Origin: CALBPI01 sp039821605
GTDB taxonomy: Bacteria > Pseudomonadota > Gammaproteobacteria > Steroidobacterales > Woeseiaceae
Assembly (NCBI GenBank): GCA_039821605.1
Contig: JBCBNV010000006.1
Location: forward strand, 186,001 to 250,000
DNA: 64,000 bases
Direction: 5' to 3'
Shown: positions 25,649 through 35,020 of the stretch, one piece after another
How positions within the stretch are numbered: position 1 is the stretch's first letter
How the letters are laid out: every line of letters starts with the position of its first letter
Notes under the pieces: model-generated
What the model was told of the DNA's origin: nothing
The model's input: the letters and a program-made list of their open reading frames with translations, nothing else
Database searches by the model: none
Position numbers and translations under genes: made by a program

Positions 25649-26839
25649 ATGTCGAATCCACGGGCCCGGTCCGCGCGCGCCAAGCGGACCTCGCTCGGCC
25701 TGCTCCTGCTCCTGTTGCTGGTCGCCAGCGGCAGCGCCCAGGCGCAGTCCCGCGTGGCCACGGAGGCTGAGCTCAAGGAGGTGCGCCAGCGCATCGAGCG
25801 CCTGACGGCGCAGGCCGCCAAGCGCACGCGGGAGCGCGATGCTGTCACAGCCCAGCTCGCGGATGTCGAACAGAAACTGGCCGAAGTGCAGACGCGCCGC
25901 CGCGAGCTGCGCCAGGAGCAGGCGGATGCGGGCAAGCGCCTGGCGCTCGCGCGGGAGCGGGTGACGCTGCAGGAGGCCGCGCTGGCCAGCGAACGCGATG
26001 CGCTGGGGCGGCAACTCAGCTCGGCCTACAAGAGTGGGCGCCAGGAGCGCATCAAGCTCGTGCTCAATCAGGGCGACCCCGAGGCCGTGGGACGCATGCT
26101 GACCTACTACCGCTACCTCAATGCCGCCCGGCTCACGAACATCACGGCACTCAACGAAGGCCTGGCCACGCTGGCGCGGCTCGTGGCCGAGGCCGATGGC
26201 GAGCAGCGGGCGCTCGAGGCGCTGGCCGCCGAGGCCGAGACCCTCATCGCCGAACTGGGCCGGCAGCGCGAAACCCGCAAGCAGCTCGTGGCCGACATCG
26301 ACCGGCGCCTCGCCGATGAGAGCCGCCAGCTCGAAGTTCTGTCGGCGCAGGAAGCCGAGCTCAAGCGCATTATCGACGAGCTGGCCAACATCCTCGCCGA
26401 CTACCCGATCAATGCAGAGCAGCCCATCACGAGCCTGCGCGGCGAACTCACCTGGCCCGTTGCCGGTCGGCTCATTCGCAACTTCGGCCAGGCGCGCGCG
26501 GGCGCGTCGTTGCGCAGCAAGGGCATCGTGCTGGCGACCGACGCGGGCACGGAAGTGCGCTCGATCTACCATGGACGTGTGGCCTACGCGGACTGGTTGC
26601 CCGGGCTCGGCCTGCTCATCATCGTGGACCACGGCAACGACCTGCTGTCGCTGTACGGCTTCAACGAGACGCTGACCAAGTCCGTGGGCGAGTGGATCGC
26701 ACCCGGCGAGGTCATCGCCACCGTGGGCAACACCGGCGGCCAGTCGCAGCCCGGTCTCTACTTTGAATTGCGCCAGGGCACGCGGGCCGTCAATCCCCGG
26801 CCCTGGTTCCGAAATCGCCCGGGCGCCGGCCGCCGCTAG
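25649..26839 (+). CDS. envC: murein hydrolase activator, EnvC type
   Basis: Periplasmic activator of N-acetylmuramyl-L-alanine amidases during cell separation. The 396-residue protein has a signal peptide (SLGLLLLLLLVASGSAQAQ), a long coiled coil (about 32-265, Glu/Arg/Leu/Ala-rich) and a C-terminal LytM fold. The LytM zinc residues are lost: SKGIVLATD instead of HxGxD, and LYFELRQG instead of HxH, as in EnvC, which activates amidases rather than cutting itself. ATG 25649 opens the signal peptide; an upstream ATG at 25586 is less likely. ctpA follows after 68 bp and yibQ after that, matching the envC neighbourhood elsewhere. Confidence 0.9.
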   Translation: MSNPRARSARAKRTSLGLLLLLLLVASGSAQAQSRVATEAELKEVRQRIERLTAQAAKRTRERDAVTAQLADVEQKLAEVQTRRRELRQEQADAGKRLALARERVTLQEAALASERDALGRQLSSAYKSGRQERIKLVLNQGDPEAVGRMLTYYRYLNAARLTNITALNEGLATLARLVAEADGEQRALEALAAEAETLIAELGRQRETRKQLVADIDRRLADESRQLEVLSAQEAELKRIIDELANILADYPINAEQPITSLRGELTWPVAGRLIRNFGQARAGASLRSKGIVLATDAGTEVRSIYHGRVAYADWLPGLGLLIIVDHGNDLLSLYGFNETLTKSVGEWIAPGEVIATVGNTGGQSQPGLYFELRQGTRAVNPRPWFRNRPGAGRR

Positions 26840-26907
26840 GCGTGAACTCGAGCACTGCGGCGCAGGCGGACGCTGTGCTATGTTCGGGGGCCGCTACGGA
26901 GACCCGC

Positions 26908-28086
26908 ATGTCGTTGGGAAGTCGCGCTTTTATTGCCGTTCTCGTTGGCGTCGCCCTTGGGCTGACGCTGACCACGGCTGGCCGTGTCATGGCGCCCGAG
27001 GCGCCAGTCGATACGGCCCGCGATGCGAGGCTGCTGCACGAGGTGCTCGAACGCGTGCGGCGCGAATACGTCGACCCCATCGACGATGAACGTCTCATGG
27101 AAGCCGCCGTGCGCGGCCTGGTCGCAGACCTCGATGCGCATTCTCAGTTTCTCGACGCCGACGAATTCGAAGACATCCGCGTCGGGGCCACGGGCCGCTA
27201 CTCGGGCGTCGGTCTCGAGGTGACGCTGCAGGGTCGCGACGTCGTCGTCATCGCGCCATTCACCGACTCGCCCGCCGCCCGCGCGGGCATCCAGCCTGGC
27301 GACGTCATCATCGCCATCAATGAACGTCCCGTGAGCGGCAGCGAACTCTTTGAAACCGTGCAGCGGATGCGTGGCCCGGCCGGCTCGCCCGTCCACTTGA
27401 CGGTCATGCGCCCCGAGGTGTCGTCACCGCTCGAGTTCCGGGTCGAACGCGCGTCACTGCAGATCGCGAGCGTCGAGGGCTCGTTACTCGCGCCGGGCAT
27501 CGGTTACGCTCGTGTGAGCCAGTTCCACGAAGCCACGGCGCAGGAGTTGTCACGACTGCTGCGCAGGCTCGAACGCGAAAACCTGACGCCGCTGGCAGGC
27601 CTCATACTCGACCTGCGAAACAACCCGGGCGGTCTGCTCGACGCGGCCGCAGACGTCGCCGATCTGTTCCTCGATGGCGGTGTCATCGTCAGTGCGCGCG
27701 GACGCACCGATGACGCGGCATTCGAGTTGCGCGCACAGCGCGGCAGCCTATTGTCGGGAACCGAACTCCTTGTCCTCGTGAACGGCGCTTCGGCCTCGGC
27801 GGCCGAGATCGTCGCGGGTGCCCTGCAGGACCACGAACGCGCTCGCCTGCTTGGCACCTCGACCTTTGGCAAAGGGCTCGTGCAGACCGTGATGCCGCTG
27901 CGCGACGGGCAGGCCATCAAGCTCACGACATCTCGCTACTACACGCCGGACGGGCATTACATCCAGGACCGGGGCATCACGCCCGATATCGTGGTTCGAA
28001 ACGGCGACGCCGATGACGACCGCCAGCTGGCGCGCGCACTCGCTACGCTGGGACACCGGCGACTCGTGCAACACAGCGCCTTGTGA
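26908..28086 (+). CDS. ctpA: carboxyl-terminal processing protease (S41)
   Basis: Periplasmic Ser/Lys protease that trims C-termini. The 392-residue protein has an N-terminal signal anchor (AFIAVLVGVALGLTLTTAG), a PDZ domain (about 97-170, YSGVGLEV; AARAGIQPGDVIIAIN), and the S41 catalytic domain with Ser295 in NGASASAAEI and Lys322 in FGKGLVQ, 27 residues apart as expected. ATG 26908 has GGAG 6 nt upstream; a GTG at 26842 would add 22 residues. In the envC-ctpA-yibQ series; its stop overlaps the GTG of yibQ. Confidence 0.93.
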   Translation: MSLGSRAFIAVLVGVALGLTLTTAGRVMAPEAPVDTARDARLLHEVLERVRREYVDPIDDERLMEAAVRGLVADLDAHSQFLDADEFEDIRVGATGRYSGVGLEVTLQGRDVVVIAPFTDSPAARAGIQPGDVIIAINERPVSGSELFETVQRMRGPAGSPVHLTVMRPEVSSPLEFRVERASLQIASVEGSLLAPGIGYARVSQFHEATAQELSRLLRRLERENLTPLAGLILDLRNNPGGLLDAAADVADLFLDGGVIVSARGRTDDAAFELRAQRGSLLSGTELLVLVNGASASAAEIVAGALQDHERARLLGTSTFGKGLVQTVMPLRDGQAIKLTTSRYYTPDGHYIQDRGITPDIVVRNGDADDDRQLARALATLGHRRLVQHSAL

Positions 28087-28904
28087 CGGCCTCGCGGTGC
28101 ATCGGGGCGCTTGCCGCACTGGCAGGCGCGGCTGCTCTCGCCGCGGTGCCCGCCGCGCAGGCCGCAGAGGCGGCCGCGCTACCGCGTATCGCAATTATCA
28201 TCGATGACCTCGGTTACCGCGCGGCACTCGACGCGCGAATCCTCAAGCTGCCACTCGAAGTCGCCGTCGCGGTACTGCCAAACGCGCCGAACACGCGGCG
28301 CGTCGCCGAGACGGCCGCGCGCCAGGCGCGCGACGTGCTCGTGCACCTGCCCATGCAGGCGCTGGGGCGGGGCGGTCTCGCCGACTACGCACCCGTCGCG
28401 TTGCACGACGACCTGACGCGCGCTGAGCTCGAACGCGTCGTGGCCAACGCACTGGCGGCAGTGCCCGAAGCGCGCGGTATCAACAATCACATGGGCAGCC
28501 TGCTGACCCGACAGCACGAACCCATGCGCTGGCTCATGCAAACGCTCGCCTGCCATCGTGACCTCTATTTCATCGACAGCTATACCACTGCGGACAGTGT
28601 CGCGCACCGCATGGCGCAGGAGGCGCATGTGCCCACGGCGCGCCGTGACGTGTTTCTCGATGACAGCCACGACGAGGCCCACATCCGCGCGCAGTTTCGG
28701 CGGCTCGTGCACATGGCGCACCAGCGCGGCCACGCACTCGCCATCGGTCACCCGCAACCTGAAACGCTGGCGGTACTGGAATCCGAACTGGCGCTGCTCG
28801 AGCAGCATGGCGTCACACTCGTGCCCGCCACCGCGTTGCTCGAGGGCGTGACGGCGTCAGAGCGACCCGCGACGGTGCTGGCTGGAACACACACGGCACC
28901 GTGA
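28083..28904 (+). CDS. divergent polysaccharide deacetylase family protein (YibQ type)
   Basis: Secreted protein of 273 residues with a signal peptide (LAALAGAAALAAVPAAQA) and a polysaccharide-deacetylase-like barrel: IAIIIDDLGYR, LHLPMQA, INNHMGS, FIDSYT and AIGHP are the family hallmarks. Whether it has enzymatic activity is not known for the family. GTG 28083 overlaps the ctpA stop (GTGA), so the two are probably translated together. Confidence 0.88.
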   Translation: MTASRCIGALAALAGAAALAAVPAAQAAEAAALPRIAIIIDDLGYRAALDARILKLPLEVAVAVLPNAPNTRRVAETAARQARDVLVHLPMQALGRGGLADYAPVALHDDLTRAELERVVANALAAVPEARGINNHMGSLLTRQHEPMRWLMQTLACHRDLYFIDSYTTADSVAHRMAQEAHVPTARRDVFLDDSHDEAHIRAQFRRLVHMAHQRGHALAIGHPQPETLAVLESELALLEQHGVTLVPATALLEGVTASERPATVLAGTHTAP

Positions 28905-28937
28905 TAATCTAGCGCCGCGATTCAAACCCCCGTCATC

Positions 28938-29480
28938 ATGCCTCAGCACCGCTACTGCCCTTCCTGTTCTGCGTCACTCGTGCCCGCCCACCACGGCGGC
29001 AGGGAGCGGCTTGCCTGCAGCGACTCGCGCTGCCAGTTTGTGCACTGGGATAATCCCGTGCCCGTCGTGGCTGCCGTCGCCGAACGCAACGACACGGTGA
29101 TCCAGGTCCGCAGCCTGGGTTGGCCCGAAGGCTGGTACGGGCTCATCACCGGCTTTCTCGAGGCCGGGGAGACGCCGGAACAGGCAGTGCTGCGCGAGGT
29201 CGAAGAAGAAGTCGGGCTCAAGGCCGAGCTGGGCACGTTTCTGGGCCTGTACCCGTTCTACCGCATGAATCAGTTGCTCATCTGCTACCACGTGACAGTC
29301 GCCGACGGCGACATTGTGCTCGATGCCAGCGAACTCGAGGGCTACCGTGAGGTGCCACTCGCCGAGGTGCGGCCCTGGGCCAGCGGCACGGGCTACGCGC
29401 TGCGCGACTGGCTCGCGACGCGCGGCTACCACTTTGCGGATGACGAACTATTGAGCCTGTCGCGACGGAGTGCATCATGA
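28938..29480 (+). CDS. Nudix hydrolase with N-terminal zinc ribbon
   Basis: Predicted nucleoside-diphosphate-linked hydrolase of 180 residues. An N-terminal C4 zinc ribbon (CPSC and, later, CSDSRC) precedes the Nudix domain, whose box is complete: GFLEAGETP start, REVEEEVG end, with Glu residues for metal binding. The zinc ribbon recalls NudC NADH pyrophosphatase, but the length is that of the shorter single-domain group. ATG 28938. Its TGA overlaps the ATG of the Kazal gene (ATGA). Confidence 0.88.
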   Translation: MPQHRYCPSCSASLVPAHHGGRERLACSDSRCQFVHWDNPVPVVAAVAERNDTVIQVRSLGWPEGWYGLITGFLEAGETPEQAVLREVEEEVGLKAELGTFLGLYPFYRMNQLLICYHVTVADGDIVLDASELEGYREVPLAEVRPWASGTGYALRDWLATRGYHFADDELLSLSRRSAS

Positions 29481-30295
29481 GGGTGTTGGCAGCACTGTGT
29501 GCCCTGTGGGTGGCCGGCTCGGTGGCGGCCCAGACGGATCGCCCCGGGTTGTTGTGCCCGGAAGTCTGGCAGCCTGTGTGCGGTGTCGACGGCAAGACCT
29601 ACGCCAACGAGTGTCAGAGCCGCGCAGCCAGCGTCCTCGTGGAACGCGACGGCGAGTGCGAAGAAGTTGAAGACCAGGTGTTGCCCGACGAGAGCGGCAA
29701 CTGCCCATCGCGCTTTGCACCCGTCTGTGGCGACGATGGCAACACCTACGCGAACGCCTGTTTCGCCGCGTTGGCCGAAACCACGGTGTCGTCCGCCGGT
29801 GCCTGCGCGGCGGGTGAGTGCCCCGAAGAAGTACTGCCCGTCTGCGGGCGCAATGGCAGGACCTTTCTCAACCGGTGCACGGCCAATCGCGCCCGAGTCG
29901 CCGTGGCCTATGACGGCGCCTGCAAAGTCGATGCCTGCCCCGAGGTCTACGCGCCCGTGTGCAGCGTCGACGGCGACACGTTCGGCAACGCATGCGAAGC
30001 CGACAAGGCGGGTGTTGAAATCGCATCGACGGGCGCCTGCGGCGCGCGCCGGTGTCCGTCCGTTTACGTGCCCGTCTGCGGCGCGGATGAGCGCACCTAT
30101 GGCAACGCCTGCGAGGCGGAGCGGGCCGGCGTGCGCATCGTCGCGCCCGGTGACTGCAGCAACACCAACTGCCGCAACACCTACCAGCCCGTTTGTGGCA
30201 GCGATGGCCGCACCTACGACAACCGCTGCCTGCTCGACGCCGCTGGCGTGAACCTGCTCTACGCGGGGGCCTGCGCGAGGAGCCTTCGCGAGTGA
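29477..30295 (+). CDS. secreted protein with six Kazal-type protease inhibitor modules
   Basis: After a signal peptide (cut probably after residue 19, GSVAAQ) come six modules at residues 27-61, 76-110, 115-149, 154-188, 193-227 and 232-266. Each is exactly 35 residues with C-x7-C-x10-C-x14-C, and modules 2-6 repeat every 39 residues. Compared with ovomucoid-type Kazal domains, these keep Cys II, III, IV and VI and have lost the I-V disulfide. The P1 residue, second after the first Cys, would be Glu, Ser, Glu, Glu, Ser, Asn. Probably inhibits serine proteases outside the inner membrane; the target is unknown. Overlaps both neighbours by 4 nt. Confidence 0.9.
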   Translation: MRVLAALCALWVAGSVAAQTDRPGLLCPEVWQPVCGVDGKTYANECQSRAASVLVERDGECEEVEDQVLPDESGNCPSRFAPVCGDDGNTYANACFAALAETTVSSAGACAAGECPEEVLPVCGRNGRTFLNRCTANRARVAVAYDGACKVDACPEVYAPVCSVDGDTFGNACEADKAGVEIASTGACGARRCPSVYVPVCGADERTYGNACEAERAGVRIVAPGDCSNTNCRNTYQPVCGSDGRTYDNRCLLDAAGVNLLYAGACARSLRE

Positions 30296-30786
30296 GTGCC
30301 CACGTGACCCTGCGTCGACGACTGTCTGACTGGCTGCGCGGGAACCGTTCGCGGACCTCGCTCAGCTACGAAGCGGGCGAGGATCCCGCTGACGACGACA
30401 TCGCCGCGGTGCAGCGCGGTCTTGCGAGCTACAATGAACGCTTTATGGGCGCCTCGCCCCAGATCCGGGTGGGCGCGTTCGCGCGTGACGAGACGGGCCG
30501 CATCGTGGCGGGCGCGCATGGCACCGTGACCTGGGGCTGGCTCTACGTCGAGCGGCTCTGGGTGGATGAGGCATTGCGCGGCGACGGGGTTGGCACGGAG
30601 GTGCTGGCGCGACTCGAACGCGCGGCGTTGGCACACGGCGTGTTTCGGTTTCGCGTCGACACAGCGTCGTTTCAGGCACTCGATTTCTACATCAAGCAGG
30701 GTTACGACGTCTTCGCCCAACTCGAGGACAGCCCGCCGGGTCATACCGACTATTACCTGAAGAAGCGCATCGAACTCAATCCCTGA
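30292..30786 (+). CDS. GNAT family N-acetyltransferase
   Basis: Acetyl-CoA-dependent transferase of 164 residues; substrate unknown. Visible GNAT motifs are VERLWVDEALRGDGVGTEVL (strand 4 and the Q/R-x-x-G-x-G/A acetyl-CoA loop) and FQALDFYIKQGYDVF (the C-terminal wedge). GTG 30292 overlaps the Kazal gene stop (GTGA); the apparently longer frame from 30193 is Kazal sequence read in another frame. Ends 12 bp before the next possible start. Confidence 0.85.
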   Translation: MSAHVTLRRRLSDWLRGNRSRTSLSYEAGEDPADDDIAAVQRGLASYNERFMGASPQIRVGAFARDETGRIVAGAHGTVTWGWLYVERLWVDEALRGDGVGTEVLARLERAALAHGVFRFRVDTASFQALDFYIKQGYDVFAQLEDSPPGHTDYYLKKRIELNP

Positions 30787-30858
30787 CGGCGGCCGGCATT
30801 GACGGCTGTCGAAGCAGCGTCGACACTCGAGACGTTCCCCAAACACAAGGAAGACGCC

Positions 30859-32478
30859 TTGCAGGACGCACCAGGCATCGCAGCGCATTTGACCCAGAAC
30901 GCGCCGGTCGCATTACGGCGCGAGAGCGCACTCTCGCTGGGACTTGTCGCACTCCATGCGCTGTTGTCCTGGCCCACGCTGTTTTTGTACTACCTGACGG
31001 CCGATGTGCCGGCCATGTACCTCGCAAGCGGCGTTACCGTCGCCGGCTTCATGCTGCTGGGTCGCCGCGGACAAACCCTGTTTGCTGCCGGCGTGTTCAC
31101 CTCTCAGTTCCTGGGCGAGCTTGTGGTCTACGGTTCGCCGATCGTCGTCGGCGTCATTTTCAGTGCCTCCAAGACGCTGACGGGCTTCCTGGCCGCCTGG
31201 GCCGTGCACCGCGTACTTGGCCAACGGGGATTGCCACCCACGGTGCACGCGCTGACCTGGTTCGGTGCCATCGCCTGTGTCGCTGTGCCGCTGCTGACTG
31301 CGGTCCCCCCGCAACTCACCAAGATGGTCTTCTTCGACCCGCTGTTCGCGGCCTACTGGCGCTGGGCGCTGCTCGAGGCATGCGGCATCGCCATCATGGC
31401 GCCCACGTTGCTGTTCTGGTTGCAGCCGCGCAGCGTCTCGATCTCTGATTCGCGCGCCGAGGCGGTGCTCATCGTGATGGTCTCGGCCCTGGTGTTGATC
31501 AGTGTCTACGTGCTGCCGCCGATCGATCCGCATCAGCACACGCCGTTCTATGCAGCGACGCCCGTCATGATCTGGGCGGCGGCACGATTCGGCTGCCGCG
31601 GCGCCGCACTGGTCAATCTGAGCCTGACCCTCATTATGATCGGGGCTGCGCTCCTGGGTCTGGGGCCGTTTCACGACCAGAGCGACGTGGAACTTTCAGT
31701 CATTGAGCTGCAGCTGTTCCTGATGATCGTGGCCGGCATGACATTGCTGCTGGGCGCCTACGCCGAGGCCCGCGAGCTCGCGCAGCAGCACCGAGCCGAC
31801 GACAAGCGGCGCCTGCAGAGTCTCTCCATGCACCTGCTGGAAAGCGAGGAGCGCTATCGCGAGAATATCGCAATCCGCCTGCACGACGGTATTGGTCAGA
31901 CCTTGTCGCTTGGCCGCATGAGACTCGAGGATGTGTTGTCGCCACCGATAAGCCCGGACGCACTCTCGGAGCGGCTCTCGCGAATCGAAACCGCATTCGA
32001 CACGGCGATCGTCCAGGTTCGCGACATGACCCGGGATGTCTCTGCCGGTCTCTACCGAGGCAACGACATCGGTGCTGCGGTGAGCCAACACCTCATGACG
32101 GTGTTCGAAGACACGGGTGTCGCAACCACGCTCAACAGCGAGGGCGTTCCCGAACTGCCGCATGAGGTGGCCGTGGTCATATCGCGCGCCGTGCGTGAAT
32201 GCCTCGTCAATGCTGCAAAGCATGCGAATGCGAGCGAGGTCCGCGTCGGCCTGGCCATCCAACCCAGGCCGGAACGCTTCGTCGTGACCATTGCTGATAA
32301 CGGCGCCGGCTTTGACCCGTCTGCGCTCGACATCGAGTCGACGGCGGCCGACTCTTTTGGACTCGCCAGTGTACGCAACGCCATGCTCGCACTAGGCGGC
32401 GGCTTCAGAATTGAAGCGGCGCCAGGTCGGGGAACCCAGGTGATTCTGACGCTGCCTCAGGCGCAGCAGACCCACTAG
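30859..32478 (+). CDS. MASE1-type sensor histidine kinase (NarL/UhpB class)
   Basis: Integral membrane kinase of about 539 residues. An N-terminal MASE1-like domain with about eight hydrophobic segments (to residue ~290) is followed by a short coiled coil and a HisKA_3 domain with the phospho-His in IAIRLHDGIGQTLSLGRM, then an HATPase domain (ECLVNAAKHA, DNGAGFD, FGLASVRNAM). TTG 30859 with AAGGA 7 nt upstream is preferred; TTG 30799 is an alternative. No response regulator is adjacent. Its TAG overlaps the opposite TAG of the HerA-like gene in a shared CTAG. Confidence 0.85.
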   Translation: MQDAPGIAAHLTQNAPVALRRESALSLGLVALHALLSWPTLFLYYLTADVPAMYLASGVTVAGFMLLGRRGQTLFAAGVFTSQFLGELVVYGSPIVVGVIFSASKTLTGFLAAWAVHRVLGQRGLPPTVHALTWFGAIACVAVPLLTAVPPQLTKMVFFDPLFAAYWRWALLEACGIAIMAPTLLFWLQPRSVSISDSRAEAVLIVMVSALVLISVYVLPPIDPHQHTPFYAATPVMIWAAARFGCRGAALVNLSLTLIMIGAALLGLGPFHDQSDVELSVIELQLFLMIVAGMTLLLGAYAEARELAQQHRADDKRRLQSLSMHLLESEERYRENIAIRLHDGIGQTLSLGRMRLEDVLSPPISPDALSERLSRIETAFDTAIVQVRDMTRDVSAGLYRGNDIGAAVSQHLMTVFEDTGVATTLNSEGVPELPHEVAVVISRAVRECLVNAAKHANASEVRVGLAIQPRPERFVVTIADNGAGFDPSALDIESTAADSFGLASVRNAMLALGGGFRIEAAPGRGTQVILTLPQAQQTH

Positions 32479-34922
32479 TCCTCGTTGAGCGCAAACGCCG
32501 CGCTGAGACGGCCCTTGCTGTCGCGCGCATAGGGCAACCAGGCGAGCGCCACGAAATGGATCTGAATGTCGGTTGATTTCGGCTTGACCGTGATCTCTGT
32601 GAGGTCATCGGTCTGCGCGTCGTAGGCCTCATCAAGCGCGCGCACGTCGTCTTCAAAAGCGTGTTCGAGCTCGGCAAGTTCGGCCTGGACGCGGGCTTCG
32701 GTTTCCCGGGCACGCGCCACATCACCCGCCTCCTTGCCGATGCCGCCCGCGCTACGAACGGCGCTGCCGATGGAGCGCGCCGACGTCGATGACACGCGCT
32801 TGCGGCCGAGGACGGCGCCCAGGATGGCGGTGCCAAATGAAATCGCCGCGTCGAGCTTCTTCTTGCGCGATTGCTGGCTCTCTCGCTCGATGGCCTGGCG
32901 CGCGCGCAGCAGGCGTGACTCGAGCGTGTTCATTTTCGAGGAGTAGCGCTTGCGCAGCTTGGCGACGGCAAGGTTGCGCTTCTCGTTGCCGAGGATCTGC
33001 AGCCGCGCGCGGAAGTCGCCTTCGGTCTCGCCGGGTTCGGATACGGCCTTCATCGCGGAACTGCGGTAGAGCGTCACCACCTGCGCCTTGCGCAGCCAGC
33101 GCTTGAAGCCCTTCTCCCAGCCCGAATAGGCGCGTGTCTTGGTGAGCGCAGCAGGGACGTCGCTGTGACCGGCGGCGTCCGATTCGGGCTCGTCGCCAAG
33201 GTCATCGAGCGTCGCGTCGAGCGTCAGCGCTTCGTCCCAGTCGATGGCGACGGGGCCATCTTCAGGCAGAACGGCTGCGAGGCAGGCGCGTTCGGTATCG
33301 ACCTTGTAGCGCGCCGAGGTGAATACGAGTTCGGCGGCGCCAATGACAGCGGGGCGGTACACGCACTCGTCGTTGCCGCCGGCGATCCAGTACTGCGTGA
33401 TACCCGCGGGCACGCTCGGGGCAGCTGCGAGGCTCGCGCGTTCCACAGCGCGGCTGTCGCGTTGGGTCAGCGTGGTCGCGGCTGCGCGCTTTTCTGCGTC
33501 GCGGGCCATCGCGTCCTTGCGCGGCGACATGAGCCGCTTGATCTGGTCACGCGTCATCGGACCGGCCAGGTAGGACATGACCCAGCGTGTGCCAAAGACA
33601 ATGGGTCCGCGCTCGTGCACGTTGTGCAGCAGGAACTGTCGCTTGCCGAGGCCGGCAAGCGTTTCGGACATCGCGCCCCGATCGAATTCGCCCCCGTCGC
33701 CCGCACCCGCGAGTCCGTCCATGACGCGTGCCTGGTCGCGTTCGGTCTGCAACCGGCCAATCATCCAGGTGCCCGTGTTGGAGAGCCCCTTGTAATCGAG
33801 GTCGACGGGGTTTTGTGTCGAGAGCACGAGACCGACGCCGTAAGCGCGCGCCTGCTTGAGCAGCGTGAGCAGCAATTGCTTTGAAGGCGGGTTCGCGACG
33901 GGTGGCATGTAGCCGAAGATCTCGTCCATGTAGAGGATGGCGCGCAGGCTCGAGGTACCCGGTTGCGCCCGCATCCAGGCGATAAGGTCGTTAAGCAGCA
34001 TGCAGACGAAGAACATGCGCTCGGCGTCAGACAGGTGCGCAATCGACATGACCGAGATACGCGGCTTGCCCTCGGGCGTGAATAACAGGTTTGCCGTCGA
34101 CAGCGGCTCACCCGACATCCAGGCCTCGAAACCGGGCGCCGCCAGCAGGTTGTTGAGCTGCATGGCCAATGACAGGCGGTCTTTGGCCGGGTAGAACGTG
34201 TCGAGTTCCATGACCCCGATCTTCGTGATGGGCGGGTTCTGGATGAGCGCGATGAGTGTGGCCAGGTCGAGGCTCTGACCCTGTTGCCAGTGGTGGTCGA
34301 GCAGGTTGGCGATCAGGATGTGCTCGCGGCTGGTTACGGGGTCCGCGTCGATGCCCAGCAGCGCCAGGATGCTCGTCGCCGTGACCTGGACGCGTTCGCG
34401 GTAGAGGTCACGATCATCGGCAAGCGCCGCGCCGGGTGCATCGAACGAGCGCAGCACCGATACGGGCAGTCCGGCATCGGAGCCCGGCGTGTAGATCGCG
34501 GTGTCGACCTTGGCGCGAAACGTTTTGACGCGCTTGGCGTCCTGGCCCCACTGGCCGATGCCCTTTTCCCAGAGTCCCGCCTGTCCGGCGGCGAACTGCG
34601 CCACAGTCTCGCCGCGGTTGGCGGCCGCCTGCGGGTCGACCCAGGGCTCGAAGTCTTCGCCGCGGAACTGCGGGAAGGTCAGCAAGAGGTTTCCGAGGTC
34701 GCCTTTGGGGTCGATCGCGATGACGGGCACGTTGTCCATCGCCGCCTCTTCGATCATGCCGATGCCAAGACCCGTTTTGCCGCTGCCTGTCATGCCGATG
34801 ATGACCGCGTGGGTGTTGAGGTCCTTGGAGTCGTAAAGCACGAGCTCGTCGGTCAGCTTGTCGTTGTCACCGTCGATGCGTTTGCCGAGGTAAAACGCGC
34901 CGAGTTTCTCGAAGGTCCCCAT
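32475..34922 (-). CDS. HerA-like ATP-binding protein
   Basis: Large ATPase of 815 residues of the HerA/FtsK group. Walker A is GMTGSGKT (residues 43-50), Walker B ILYMDEIFG, and a conserved LVLSTQNPVDLDYKGLSNTG stretch links sensing and nucleotide. The C-terminal third is coiled coil (about 640-780) enclosing a hydrophobic patch (AISFGTAILGAVLG) and ends with a predicted beta segment. HerA proteins usually pair with the NurA nuclease; none is near. ATG 34922. The family is widespread but poorly studied, and the role here (DNA pumping or protein remodelling) is unknown. Confidence 0.8.
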   Translation of the reverse strand: MGTFEKLGAFYLGKRIDGDNDKLTDELVLYDSKDLNTHAVIIGMTGSGKTGLGIGMIEEAAMDNVPVIAIDPKGDLGNLLLTFPQFRGEDFEPWVDPQAAANRGETVAQFAAGQAGLWEKGIGQWGQDAKRVKTFRAKVDTAIYTPGSDAGLPVSVLRSFDAPGAALADDRDLYRERVQVTATSILALLGIDADPVTSREHILIANLLDHHWQQGQSLDLATLIALIQNPPITKIGVMELDTFYPAKDRLSLAMQLNNLLAAPGFEAWMSGEPLSTANLLFTPEGKPRISVMSIAHLSDAERMFFVCMLLNDLIAWMRAQPGTSSLRAILYMDEIFGYMPPVANPPSKQLLLTLLKQARAYGVGLVLSTQNPVDLDYKGLSNTGTWMIGRLQTERDQARVMDGLAGAGDGGEFDRGAMSETLAGLGKRQFLLHNVHERGPIVFGTRWVMSYLAGPMTRDQIKRLMSPRKDAMARDAEKRAAATTLTQRDSRAVERASLAAAPSVPAGITQYWIAGGNDECVYRPAVIGAAELVFTSARYKVDTERACLAAVLPEDGPVAIDWDEALTLDATLDDLGDEPESDAAGHSDVPAALTKTRAYSGWEKGFKRWLRKAQVVTLYRSSAMKAVSEPGETEGDFRARLQILGNEKRNLAVAKLRKRYSSKMNTLESRLLRARQAIERESQQSRKKKLDAAISFGTAILGAVLGRKRVSSTSARSIGSAVRSAGGIGKEAGDVARARETEARVQAELAELEHAFEDDVRALDEAYDAQTDDLTEITVKPKSTDIQIHFVALAWLPYARDSKGRLSAAFALNED

Positions 34923-35020
34923 CTGTCTCGTTCCCCACCTGCGAATCCCGGGGGAGTGTAGCAACTTGGCTGCGAACGGGCGCACGGTGTCGGGCTACCA
35001 CCATCTGGTACGCTCGGCGC

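Noticed and set aside
26842..26907. GTG start for ctpA 22 codons upstream
   Set aside because: The added segment has no signal-peptide character and ATG 26908 has a well-placed GGAG.
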